Assembly: GCA_001910725.1 (NCBI GenBank)
Contig: MJGA01000017.1
Span: 620,001-684,000, forward strand
Direction of reading: 5' to 3'
Origin: Phanerodontia chrysosporium
Taxonomy: Eukaryota > Basidiomycota > Agaricomycetes > Polyporales > Phanerochaetaceae
DNA length: 64,000 nucleotides
This document shows, one piece after another, positions 23,165-33,658 of this stretch. Positions within the stretch are counted from its first letter, which is position 1; every line of letters begins with the position of its first letter. Under the pieces are notes generated by a model. The model made no database searches. It was not told the origin of the DNA and worked only from the letters and a program-made list of their open reading frames with translations. A program made the translations under genes and the position numbers.

Positions 23165-24463
23165 ATGCGCGGACTCACTCTCCTCTCGGCAACCGTTGCG
23201 CTCTTTGGAATCTGGTGTGCTACGGCGGCTGCTTCCCCTGCGAACGCATTGGTCGACGACGCAAATGACAGTGGGGACGATGTGCGTCTATGATATTCAT
23301 ATCTTGTGAGAGATGCCACTGACCCGCTATAGTTTGCCGTGGCAATCATAGAGGAAGCCCTTGGTAGAGCACTCCAGCCAGACGCAAGCGCGTTAGTGTT
23401 GATTCACCGTAGCGCAAACATTCTGCTAATACCGTGCTTGATAGTGCTTTCCTCGGGCGGGACGACGACAATGACGACGGTGGCGACAGCGGCGACGGTA
23501 GCCTGAACTCAACTACAACCCTCGCGGCGAAGAAGCCTACCTACCCCATCGAGTGCGCCGAGTACGTCGTCGACTCGCATATCAAGCTTTCCCGTTTTCA
23601 CCGATGTGCTCAATGTGCTCTCGCAGCTACCCTAACGTCTGCGAGAACTGGTGCTATTATGTATTCTGTATGTGCTCTTTCCAGGAACACTTTGATATCT
23701 GCTGATACGCGAACCGGCAAAGGCCACAAGAAGCAGAAGAGCAAGAGCTCGCCCGCGTGGACAGTCACCGTTGACCGCAAGGCGAGCAAGCGCGGACAGT
23801 CCGAGTGCGGCAAGTACAAGGCCAACAAGTGCAGCACGAGCCCGACCGCCTCAAGCGGTTGGCCTGCCAACCCGCAGAAAGGCGCGTATTGCCTTGCGGC
23901 GCTGGACATCGCCCTACGGCCGTGCTGACGGGCCCTGCGTCCAGGCTGGAGCTGCGACGAGCAGCCGAAGAACACGAACGCTGAGGGTACGTCGCTGTGC
24001 TCGAACATTACCTCGCAGGCTGACGGGTGCCTCGGACAGGCGGCGCTGGTGCTGCAACGCGGTGTATGCCTGCGAGCGAGAATAGCGGCAAGTCATGGGT
24101 CTTGTCCCCTTTGTTGTGCGCGGTGCTGATGGTCATGTCGCGAATTGTGCAGGCGAAGGCGCAAAGTGTTCCAACTACATCAGTGCGTACCGTATGTCAG
24201 GACTGCCGCGCCGCCCACCTGACACATGCCGTAGACCGCGGAAAGGACGGGTTGATCAAGGACGGGCAGAAGGTCATGGTCGTACTCAGTGCGTGTCCTG
24301 CGGTCGGTGCAATCATGTACGACTAGACTCACGAGCGATTGCAGAGGAGTCAAACAAGAACGGAATCTGCGCGAGCTATACCAAGTCTGGGAGCACCACA
24401 TGCCCGAAGCCGGCCAGTCCCAAGGACGCGAACGTCAAGACGGACGCGGTGCGACAGCAATGA
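23165..24463 (+). CDS. NucA/NucB-like secreted nuclease family protein (copy 5)
   Basis: ATG at 23165: MRGLTLLSATVALFGIWCAT is a signal peptide; exon 1 ends at 23281. Later exons give AVAIIEEALGRALQPDAS, an Asp/Gly-rich exon ending YPIECAE, YPNVCENWCYYVF, KSSPAWTVTVDRKASKRG with SECGKYKANKCSTS, WSCDEQPKNTNAEG, GAGAATRCMPASENSG, GEGAKCSNYI, LIKDGQKVMVVL and ICASYTKSGSTTCPKPAS ending DAVRQQ at TGA 24461-24463. All family blocks are present in frame. Two introns need GC rather than GT donors (AAAG|GCGCGT near 23882 and GCG|GCAAGT near 24086) where paralogues have GT. Plus-strand gene, opposite to copies 1-4. Predicted extracellular, nuclease activity inferred. Confidence 0.7.
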
Positions 24464-25358
24464 ACCTGCGTTGTCGGCAGAGCGGGCTGCGGAGGCGGGA
24501 GCGGGATCGGGAACTGCGACGCTGGTATGGCTTCCCAGGCGGGCGTGGGGGCCTGCGTTCGGGTGTGCCCTTGTATCTCGGATGCTGAAAATGCAAGGTG
24601 GGCGAGACAATGAGAGCCTGAGGCTGCCTGTCGCGTATTTGTCTCAGAATCTCTGCCTGTAGATACCGCGCATGCGTTTACTGTTGCGCGTCATGTGTAT
24701 GTCTGTTTATGTGCCATTGGACCAGAGGCGAGGCGCGGCGAGAGGTGTGCGGGGTCCGCGGTCCCAGGGGGACGTCAATGGCAGCGCCCGGCTTGCGATT
24801 CACGTTCATCCTCCTCGTACTCTACTATCCCTAGCTCGCGAATCGAGGGCGCATCTGCTCATTACTTCCCAGCATGCATGGTGTAACATGTTGGTCCCAC
24901 TGACCCGCTGAGCGTTGGGGCGATAGCGATACCGAGGGTCCAACACCACGGGGACGGCGCGATTGGCACTAGCAGGTCCACGCCGCAAGTGAAATGGACG
25001 GGTCTAGCGGTGCATCTGCCCAGGTCGTCTTTGGAAGCTGCGCATTGCACTCAGAATGCGCTCACTCAACAGCTGTAATGCACGCGGTGCGCCACGATGC
25101 CTCTGGCCGGCATGCTGCCTTCTTTATCGGTATGCTAACTTGCCGTCTGAGCAAGCGTCCACTTTGGCTTATGTCTTGTGACCCTGGACAGAGACTTTTT
25201 AAGCCCTATGCCTGTAGGAGAAGCGGTACATTCGGCTCCCTCCAACGGTGCTCGTCCCAGACACAACATCGTCCCACGTGCCACCCCGTGCTATTCCAAG
25301 GCAGCACGATATAGTAGCCTTGGGACCGCCTACTGGAGACTGTGGCGCCTTGTGGGCC
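24464..25358. other. intergenic, no gene supported
   Basis: Lies between two plus-strand NucA/NucB-like loci. No exon-like element recognised. Confidence 0.45.
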
Positions 25359-25365
25359 TATAAAG
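25359..25365 (+). promoter_or_regulatory. TATA box of the NucA/NucB-like locus at 25429
   Basis: TATAAAG, 64-70 nt upstream of the ATG. Confidence 0.6.
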
Positions 25366-25428
25366 ACGGCGACCGCACGAGCGTTGGCTTCCTCAGCTTC
25401 CAGCTGCCATCGTAGCAAACGCGCAGCA

Positions 25429-26549
25429 ATGGCCCGCATTACATCTCTCTCCGCCTCGTTTGCACTGCTGGCGGTTTGGTTCTCCACAATCGTTGCATCT
25501 CCTACCGACGCTGGCAAGGTGCGTGGCTTCAACGGTGCCTATAGATGGCGATGGGCACCGCCCAGAGCGACTGTACTGACCATGCTATCTACACACAGAT
25601 TATCACACCCGTGCTCGCAAACTCCACGGTTAGTGTGGCGGCTTTGGACGAGTACAAGCTCGACTGTTCGACGTGCGTCCTGGCTTTGCTAGATCTTGAC
25701 TCCTGCGCTCATGTTTGATATTCAGCGGAAATTATCCCAATGTCTGCGAGAACTGGTGCTACTATGTGTTCTGTAAGTCTCACCTTGAATGCTGTTGCTA
25801 TCACACATACCCATCCCAAAGCTCAGGCCATAAGAAAGCGTTGGACAACTCCTCCGCTTTCTGGGAGGTTACCGTCAACAGAAATGCCGCAAATCGTGGA
25901 AAATCCGAGTGTGGAAAGTACAACCCGAATAAGTGCAGCAGCACGAGGGCTGGGGTTTGGCCCTTGAACCCTGTAGCCAGTGAGTCGCCCCTACTCAGCA
26001 CTGACATTGACATATGCTTACTTGTAGCCAGAGCAAGACTGCGACGAGCAACCGAAGAATACAAATGACGAGGGTGGGCGATTTTTGTGCTGAATGCCTC
26101 AAATCTCTCAAACCAGTTCTATTTTGGCAGGCGGAGCGGATGCGGCTACACGTTGCATGGATTAATCCGAGAATAGGAGTGAGTCGCAATATATTTTTTT
26201 GCGCGATACTTTGCCTCAATTCCGACAAATGTAGGTGAGGGAAACAAGTGGAAGACCTTCATGGGTATGCCCACCGGTGTTTCTCGCCATCAGAACGTCC
26301 TGACGGCTTCAACAGCATCCGGAGGGTCAGGTAACACTCCAATCCTGGATGGACCAAGGTCCTCGTTGTACTCGGTGCGTAGCATAAACCATGGTGCTGA
26401 ACAGCTTGCTAATATACTGAGTACTCGTAGAGAACGTGAACAGCAACGGACTTTGCAGTAGCTACGCTACACCAAACACCACCGCCTGCCCTGCTCCGGC
26501 ATCACCCAACGACGCAAACGTCGCACAGGACGCAATTCGCCAGCAGTGA
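25429..26549 (+). pseudogene. NucA/NucB-like secreted nuclease gene, two lesions (copy 6)
   Basis: ATG at 25429: signal peptide MARITSLSASFALLAVWFST ending ASPTDAGK. Then VAALDEYKLDCST, NYPNVCENWCYYVF, SAFWEVTVNRNAANRGKSEC, KYNPNKCSSTRAGVWPLNPV, QDCDEQPKNTNDEG, GGADAATRCMD, EGNKWKTFMG, and a terminal exon with GLCSSYATPNTTACPAPAS ending DAIRQQ at TGA 26547-26549. Two defects: an in-frame TAA directly after ATRCMD where paralogues have Arg or Pro, before SENR; and a missing base in GGACCAAGG near 26350-26356, so ILDG and TKVLVVL are in different frames. With a TATA box and otherwise intact exons it looks recently inactivated, or one lesion may be an assembly error. Confidence 0.7.
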
Positions 26550-26877
26550 GAGCAGCTCTGGCTGGGCTGGTCTGTTGTAGAGATTCAGTGTGTCCGTGGT
26601 ATACGCTCGTGATGCTAGTGAAAGATCACAGCGAGTGTGTGTCAGCGATGTCTCAAAGCATGGACAGTGGTAGGCCATTACGGCGCACGCTGGACTCGAC
26701 ACGCAATATACTCAGATGCCCTTCTCTATTGGTGGTGGTTGTGGTCCCTACAGAGCAGAGGAGCACTTACGCTTCACCGCGCGCCGCGCGGCAGCCTCGT
26801 ACGTCACGTGGACACGGGCGCTAGACACCGCCCCTTATCGCATGTGCGCGAGGAGAATTTCATTCGCAAGTTCGGAA
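26550..26877. other. intergenic, no gene supported
   Basis: Short gap between the pseudogene and the next plus-strand gene; nothing recognised. Confidence 0.45.
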
Positions 26878-28804
26878 ATGACGAGCATCAGCAACAACCG
26901 CTCCCCGCACTCGCCAGACCCGCAGCGCAACTCCAGAATGCACCTCCGCACCCTGCTCACCCGCATCTTGGCCAGCGACGGCGCGCACGCTCGCGACGGC
27001 GACGACGAGCGGATGCGGGCGCAGCGCCGCGCGGCTGCCTGGGAGCGCGTAGGACAGCTCGTCGCCGAAACGCCGCGCGTTTCAAACACGGATATCGTTG
27101 CGCAAGCGGCGTGGTTGCGCGAGCTGCGTCAGCACCTGGTGCGTGTTCTCTTTGCTTCTGAGCCATGTCGCTAAAGCTTCTAAAAGGACACGCTTGAAAG
27201 TCTGGGGAGACCCGACAGTTCTGATCACGCGGTTCGTCGACCACTAGAAAATCGGGGCATTTCACCTGTTGCTGACGCTGTGCTTGATTTTAGGCTGTTA
27301 TGCTGCAGGGCTTGCGTGCGATGACGCGGGACCTAGTCCTCCACGCTGCGCGCGCCCTCTCTGGGCGCGCACTCGACCTCAGCGACGAGCAACAATTCGA
27401 GACGCTCGTTCTCTCCCTGCGTGGACTTGGCGTCGCTGACGACGAGCTTTTTGCGGCTATAATCGGCGACGAACCCATGGATGAGGTGCCGGCCGACCAG
27501 GACGGCCGCGGGCCAGAAGGTCTGGGTGCGCAAGAGCTGGTAGACGAGGACCAGATGGAGGCAGAACAGGAAATCGCGGCGTCCTCCTCGCTCTCTGGCG
27601 CAGAGACCCCTCCTCCATCTGACACACAGGCAGAGCACCAGACTGAGGCGCAGCCTGCTGACGGCACCACCGGGCGCTTGCGACCGGCGTATGACTGGGC
27701 CTCGCCAGCGCCGCATGCGCCAGGCGCGGACCACGGCCCCCAGGGCAGCGCGACCCCGCAGGCAACAGACCACGCGCAGCCTGCACCTGAAGACGACGCT
27801 TCGTCCGACTCAGAGCCGGAAGACTCAGAGTCCGAGGACGAGGACGAGGCCCCGACTCCTAGTGCGCGGGGAAGAGGCCGAGGCCGGGGTCGCGGGCGCG
27901 GAAGAGGGCGCGGAAGAGGTCGAGGGCGCGGAAGGGGCCGTGGCCGTGGCCGTGGGCGCGGACGCGGTGCCGCGCTAAGCACCACAGAGGCTGCAGAACG
28001 CGCAGAGCGATACAAGCTCGTGCACATGGAGCGTCTCGCCCAGTTCGCCAGGGAGCGCGAGGACGACATCCGTGTCACCGGCGACTCGAGGGTACGTGCC
28101 CGCGCTCACATGTGTTCACATTCGCTCATGCCGTTCCCCCTGCAGTGTGAGAACTGCATTAGGAATGAGTTCGAGGTGTGCATCTTCCACAGAGACGACC
28201 CGCGCTGCACCGCGTGCTACACAAAGAAGAAGGGCTGCTGGATCCGCAACCTGCAGAGCTCTGCGCCCGCCGCTGCGTCCTCCCAAGGCGAGAGCGCAAG
28301 CGCGAAAGAGGGCGTATCGGGTGTCAAACGCGCGCATCCGTTTGTCTTGCAGAGCGTGAAGCGGACGAGTGCGTGCCCCATTTGCTTTCCCCCGCTGGAG
28401 TAACTGACGCCTTTTTTTCAGAACGCCCGAAGACGTCGCCGTCTGCGGAGCCTACCCTCGCATCGGCAGCAGCGGCGCAACCGTCCGACGGCGCTGCGCA
28501 CGCCAACAGCGGGAAACCAGCAGTCGACACACCACCGGCGCCCTTCGCGCAGCTCGAATCTGCCAGCAGCGCTTCCGCGACGCCGTACACACCTGCGCCA
28601 GTGCACACGGCCACTGCAAACGCGGGCGCCGGTCCCGCGCCCGGGGCGGATAACGACATGGCCGTCGACGCAGCGTCGCCCTCGCCCGAACAGGCAGCCC
28701 AGCAGCTTGCGCAGTTGCGAGAGCGCGAGGAGCAGGAGTACCGCCGTGGCAGCCTCGGAGGCCAGCTCGCCCAGCTGCTGGCGAAACTCGGAGGGCGTGC
28801 GTAG
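26878..28804 (+). CDS. uncharacterised Arg-Gly-repeat protein with doubled Cys motif
   Basis: Four exons: 26878-27138, 27294-28091, 28146-28320 and 28422-28804, phases consistent, 538 aa. Exon 2 carries an acidic Ser/Glu/Asp region (SSDSEPEDSESEDEDEA) and then about 19 Arg-Gly dipeptides, an RGG-like tract often linked to RNA binding. Exon 3 encodes CENCIRNEFEVC and, nine residues on, CTACYTKKKGCW, a probable zinc-binding pair like that in the gene at 2195-4250. Exon 4 is Ala/Pro-rich and ends with a probable coiled coil (QLAQLREREEQEYRRG). The third intron uses a GTGTCA donor and a TAACTGAC branch-like site; a donor seven bases upstream gives a different frame. Function unknown; nuclear or nucleic-acid role is inference. 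Confidence 0.65.
27874..27968 (+). repeat. Arg-Gly-encoding simple repeat
   Basis: Tandem CG(C/A/T)GG(C/T/G)-type hexamers within exon 2 of the preceding gene encode an uninterrupted run of about 19 RG dipeptides. Copy number is likely variable between strains. Confidence 0.8.
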
Positions 28805-29559
28805 TACGCTGCGCCGCGAACGTACCTACCTTGTCCCAACTACCGAATTTTAACTAATGATTCCGCGGCAGATAGTTTGTGTTGGCTTGCGTAGTTGGCC
28901 TCCGATAGCCATAAGTCGTGTGCTGGAACTTGTATTTTCCACTAACGCCCTTGCCCGAGGCAGCTGGCGCGAGAGGAAGAAATCATTGGCCAGCCTGGAC
29001 CTCACCAAACTCTTGATGAACGTCCTCTGGCGCGTGCTAGACGACATTTCAACGCACTCACCATGCTGCTCAGCCAGAGCAACGCCGCAAGCGCGGCGTC
29101 CATCCTTCCATCCTGGGCATGCTCGTGTATGATGTCGGGGGCGAGCACCCGGAGCCAGACGACTACAGGATTGTTCGCCACCTGCCTCAACCAAACCTCG
29201 GCCTCTCACATGTCAGGCGTCACCGAGAAACGCTTGGATACATCGCGCAGTACTTCCCGTGCACAGCCCTCTTGTTCCCTGCGTCAAGCCATGCAAGAGC
29301 ATTGCGGGACCCGTCGATGATAGTGTACGAGTCGGTTTCACGCTGAATCGTGTACTAAAGTCACATAGCCTCAAATTTGCTTTGCGCAGATATCCATACT
29401 TCGCAAATACAACTGAAATTGAGAACATCAGTCTCATAGTTGGTCCCGTGGGTGATTATTCTCGTCTGCCGGTCCTCTATATGCCCACCCATGTTGCAGT
29501 TGCGTGAGGTGGCTCTGCGACGTTGGTACTGTTACTCCCCGTCTTCACCTGCATGTGCG
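28805..29559. other. intergenic, no gene supported
   Basis: No coding model, signal peptide or repeat recognised. Confidence 0.45.
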
Positions 29560-29990
29560 CGGGACGGTAAGCGGCGCAGACGAAAGCACTTACATGAGCA
29601 GCGCACCGTATGCAGTGCGTCATAGGTTCTATAACTCCCAGTCACAGAGCGTCGTCAGCATCCCGCATTAACGTGTACAGACCAGACACGTACAACCCCA
29701 GAGTTTGTGTGCTTGGGCTACTCGTCGCAGCGATAGCCTGGTTCTGCGTCCATAGGAGATTGTGATCGCCAGTGCGTACAATACATATGCACCGCAGAGG
29801 TGGACGGTGTAGTGCCGCGTTTTGATGCTGATTCCTGCTACACCCACACTTGCCACGTCGTCATGGTCCCTGTCCCTATCATGACGTGCGCATGTCCATC
29901 GCCTCTTCCAAAGTGGGGTCTTCAGCACGGCTGACTCTCTAGCATGCGTGTGCGAGTCGAAAAACACCATATGGCCTCGGCACTATGGTA
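29560..29990 (-). pseudogene. degenerate NucA/NucB-like relic (copy 9)
   Basis: On the minus strand the block near 29704-29750 reads YRCDE, a TAG stop, then PKHTN, which aligns with SCDEQPKNTN of the intact copies, the Gln codon having become a stop. About 90 nt upstream in gene orientation, AGTGTGGG...ATCAGCATCAAAACGCG resembles the SECGRISPNKCSTK exon, and downstream ACGCACTGCATACGG resembles the AATRC exon. No start or end can be found. It marks a former copy close to the left end of the transposon. Confidence 0.5.
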
Positions 29991-30896
29991 GGCCCATCGT
30001 CAGCTGAGGGTGAGTCCTTCAGCAAATTCGCCATGTAATATGGCGCAGTGACGCACCACACAAGCCTGCAGTCACTCTGCTCTTCATGTGGTCGCTCGTG
30101 CCTCCCCATCGCTCCGCTGATTGAATAGCTTGGGCTGGAATACACCGCGACGTTCGACGGATGTACTGTCAGATGCGCCTGGCTTGCAATGTGGAGTCGT
30201 GAGGTGGCTGCAGCGCGCGGTTCGAACCACAGTGTGCTCGCTGTGCTTGGGGATAGCTGCAAGAGTGGATAGGAGGCGAAGGGCAGCACGGCGCATTATG
30301 CGAGACAGAGATGGGGTCGCGTGAGACGTCCGAGGGCAAGGAGGCCTCTATCCAGGAGCGATGGTACGGGAAGAGTGCTGAAGGCAAGCAAATGGCCAGG
30401 TTGGGAGTGCCTTCATGCACAACGGGTCGTAAAAACCCCTCGTCTACCATCCCGCCGGTGGGAGCCAGGTAGGCCCCTGACGTCCTCTTTTTGCGGGCCA
30501 GCCGAGCGCTGCGAGTCACCTAGTCTGCCACACGGACGCGGGACCGACATGCAGAACCGCTTGACTCCCTAACAGCGCATGTATTATTTCGCCATCGCGG
30601 CCTCACGCGATCGTGCACTCGAGCTGCCAAGTGGTAGTTACGGTTCCGCAGCTCCCGCGCCGATGACTTGGAGTCGCCGGCAGAGCCTTCGCAGAAATTG
30701 CGCGACAGCGGACGCGGCATCGCATTCTCCAGTCTTAAGAAAATTAGTTGTGCGACTATGCTGCGCGGCGTATATGTGCGGTTCAAACCACGTTGTTCAG
30801 AGACAGCGTGCTAGTAGACAATTGAACCAGCGCATTTCAACAAGGGTACGGGAAGGACATCAGGAAAAGCTGACGAGGGTTTGTAGTGCTCTGTAT
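29991..30896. other. intergenic flank of the DNA transposon
   Basis: No gene supported. Ends at the inferred left terminus of the Plavaka-type element. Confidence 0.4.
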
Positions 30897-30931
30897 ACTC
30901 GGTAGCACAGGTAGGCCCATTGCAAGGTACC
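30897..30931 (+). repeat. left terminal inverted repeat of the Plavaka-type element
   Basis: Begins ACTCGGTAGCACAGGTAGG; its first nine bases match the reverse complement of 44677-44685 exactly and the following bases match with small gaps. Confidence 0.55.
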
Positions 30932-31070
30932 CCATTGGGTAGCAGTCAGTAGCTTCCTCTCAATCCTCGTAGCATGAGGTAGCTCCACAATGATCACTCA
31001 GTAATCAAGGTAGTGCTTCGTAAGCATGGAAGGCGACTACTGCGAACTAGCATTTTGAGTTGTAGCAGGT

Positions 31071-31130
31071 TTGTATCGAGTGTTATCGAGTGTTATCGAG
31101 CGGTATCGAGCGTTATCGAGCGTTATCAAC
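31071..31130 (+). repeat. 10-bp tandem repeat, about six units
   Basis: Units of the form TGTTATCGAG or CGTTATCGAG repeat head to tail, about 175 bp inside the left terminus of the DNA transposon. Position and spacing suggest subterminal protein-binding sites, which is inference. Confidence 0.75.
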
Positions 31131-31393
31131 GGGTATTAAGGCAGAAATCTAGTATTAAATCGGTATACACTTCGTCGAACACATTGCGGAACGATAACGA
31201 TTACTGTAATAACGCGAACGACTATTCTTGCACCGTAGGTGCGCGAGAGTCCGCCTCGAGTCGTGCCTGCTCGCGTGCATGGCGCCTTGCCACAAGTTCG
31301 GCGCGGGCACGGTCCTCAGCTCCCCGGGAGAAGCGAGCAATGGCGTTTCCAGTTGGTTGGACTTCACTCAGTTTCCTAGCGTTCACGTTCACG

Positions 31394-33420
31394 TCAGTCA
31401 TTCATCTCAAGAGGAACAAAGGCGAGAATGACGTACAGGACTGCATTGAAGATGTCCCTGCGCACCTCTCGAGTCTCATCGGGATCAAGAGTAGACCAGT
31501 GCTTAGCCCAGTCGAGATGGTTGGTATAGTGCCGGGAGTATTCACTCTCCGAGAACTCGATGGAGCCATCTAGCCGGCCTTCTCGGTAACTATCGAGGTG
31601 GAAACGGACCTATGAATGTCCTTTGGGGTGAGAAGCACGAAAGGGAGAGATAGACGAGCACGTACTATCGTGAACAACAGTGCGAGAGTCGGGAGCGGGA
31701 TGGGATTCAGTTGGTCTTGATGAAGAGATCCGACATCGCGGGAATTGCGAAATAGCTGGTCACGGAGAGCTACTGTGAACATCTCGTGTTCGCCATAGCC
31801 GCTGATGTGTTCGTCATCTTGCCAGTCCTGCGAGACGACTACGTCAGATATATGCTTGTATCTGCGGTTACGACAGACCTTGTGGCAATAACGTGGCGGA
31901 GAGCCTTCAGTGAGTTGCCGAACGGCAGCTCGATTCCGTTCGACAGCGGCTGCGTCAGGATTTTCGGCGATCTTGAAGGTATCGGGCACACGAGCACGTA
32001 GCTTGTCCTTCAAATGACCACGGAATGCTGATCCATAGCCCATGATCTAGGAAGATAAGTCAGTGACGTGGTGTAAATGATAAGGGCCAAAGCTGACTCA
32101 CAATACCGGTAATTCGGTAGGAGTCATCTGGACGGTATCGCTTCTGGTGCTCACTACAGACGGACGACCACGCATCCTCTGCCCAGAGCTTCTGTTGATC
32201 CGCTGACGGAAAGGCGTTGATGGTGACGAGCTTGAGGCAGTAGAGGTTGATTGCCTTCGAGATAAACTTCTTGAACCATTTCTCGTAGTCGCCTTGTTTT
32301 GCACGCACGGATCCAGAGGGCATCTTGCCGTTGATGTACGGAACAGTGTCGAAAGGCCGTTCAAGTGTAGAGGCATAGGGTAGTTCGGCGTGACGTGGGC
32401 GTTTGTGAGCTGAAGCCTGAGTTTCGGAATCAGCAGAAGGTGACCTCGGACGGCCTGAGCAATGGCGACCTGCTACGGATTGGGTAGTCACGTTGTTTTG
32501 TAAGCTAATATACTTCATCGTGGCATGTAAACCTTACCTGCACAGCTACTACGTCCGGGGCTTTGACTTCCTGGTGTTAGACTGTCCGGCAGAGGGCTTG
32601 TTGAGCTCGAAGACCGAAACAACGGTGACTCGGCGTGGATGGTACGAGAGGGGCTGAATGGCTGAATAGGAGGCGATGATGTGCAAGGTTGACTGTCGGG
32701 AAAGAATAGAGAGTCAGCAGAGGGGTCGTGCCCTCCGACCTCCTCAGATGAGATGGTCACCGTGGCCTGGGGTGTATCACGGTCACACGAGCTGCCTCGA
32801 CCATCTTGTACAGTCATGGTCGTACTGCCTTCGTGGAAGGGACTTGCGTGAGGGATCAGATCACCCCGCCGAGCCATGATCCTCTTCTGTACTGGCGCAG
32901 GAGTTGCCCGTGCGGTCTCTCCAAGGCTGCGAAACTGCCGAGGAATGGTTAGTCTAGGATTGCATGCTACATCGAAATTACATGCCGCTGGGTGACCAGA
33001 GACTGCGTCGAGATCCGTGTCTTCGGATTCCACGTCGTTGTCTTCGATCGGTGAGTTTTCGTCCTCCGACTCGGCCTCCCGTTGCTTCGCCTTGTTGAGC
33101 AGCTTGTTAAGCTCCTCTCGCGTTTTCGTTGCCTCTGCGAGACGCTTTTTCAGCTCTTTCGTCAAATTGTCGTGCTCTGGTCGCATGCAAGCATCATATA
33201 TCAGTATAATAGATTCAGACTGAACGGTGAGATTACCTGTCTCTGCAGCTTTCGTTGTTTTCTTCTTCTTCCGACCTGATGTTCTGCGGCTCTTGGTGGA
33301 CGGTTTGGATGTCTTGCTATTAGGATCTGATTTGCGTGTAGGCTCGAAGCGTTCAGACTCAGCCTCTGAGTTGGAATCCGACGAAGGCTGATGACGCTTC
33401 TTCCGAGTTGCTTTTGGCAT
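31394..33420 (-). CDS. DUF6532-like protein carried by the Plavaka-type element
   Basis: ATG at 33420 opens a basic Ser/Lys-rich N-terminus (MPKATRKKRHQPSSDSNSEA) and a predicted coiled coil (KELKKRLAEATKTREELNKL). After a disordered stretch come YEKWFKKFISKAINLYCLKL, INAFPSADQQKLWAEDAW and IMGYGSAFRGHLKDKLRARV, and finally FHLDSYREGRLDGSIEFSES with stop at 31394-31396. The FP...W..AW, GYGSAFRG..K and C-terminal IEF...Y blocks match my memory of the Agaricomycete domain DUF6532. At least five introns (for example 33177-33236, a GTAAGG intron near 32540, 32047-32101 and a GTACGTGC intron near 31640) keep phase. It is divergent from the transposase and inside the same inverted termini, so it is probably part of the element. 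Function unknown. Confidence 0.6.
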
Positions 33421-33658
33421 CTATACCTATCTGAGAATAAAGGATAATCAGCAATATGTCAGTAAAACAGGCCAGCAGCGGTGAAGGGTAAAGAGAGGAG
33501 TATGAGGTGGTTGCAGCGAGCAAGGGACAAGCGTTACCAAGACGGGATGATGGTTGTAATTCGGGAAGATTAGTCCTCGGGTAGTCTAGGGCAGAACAGT
33601 TAGCGGAGACTCGATATTGCGCGGTTTCTTGCCTTACCCCACTTCACACCTCCGCAAC

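Noticed and set aside
22525..23349. 274-codon minus-strand open frame
   Set aside because: It overlaps the TATA box and first exons of the nuclease-like gene on the other strand and has no recognisable motif; a GC-rich shadow frame.
27290..28078. 262-codon minus-strand Pro/Arg/Ser-rich frame
   Set aside because: Antisense of the acidic and Arg-Gly coding exon; its composition is the mirror image of the repeat.
31071..31130. Possible CRISPR-like array
   Set aside because: Units are contiguous 10-mers without spacers, in a fungal transposon; a simple tandem repeat.
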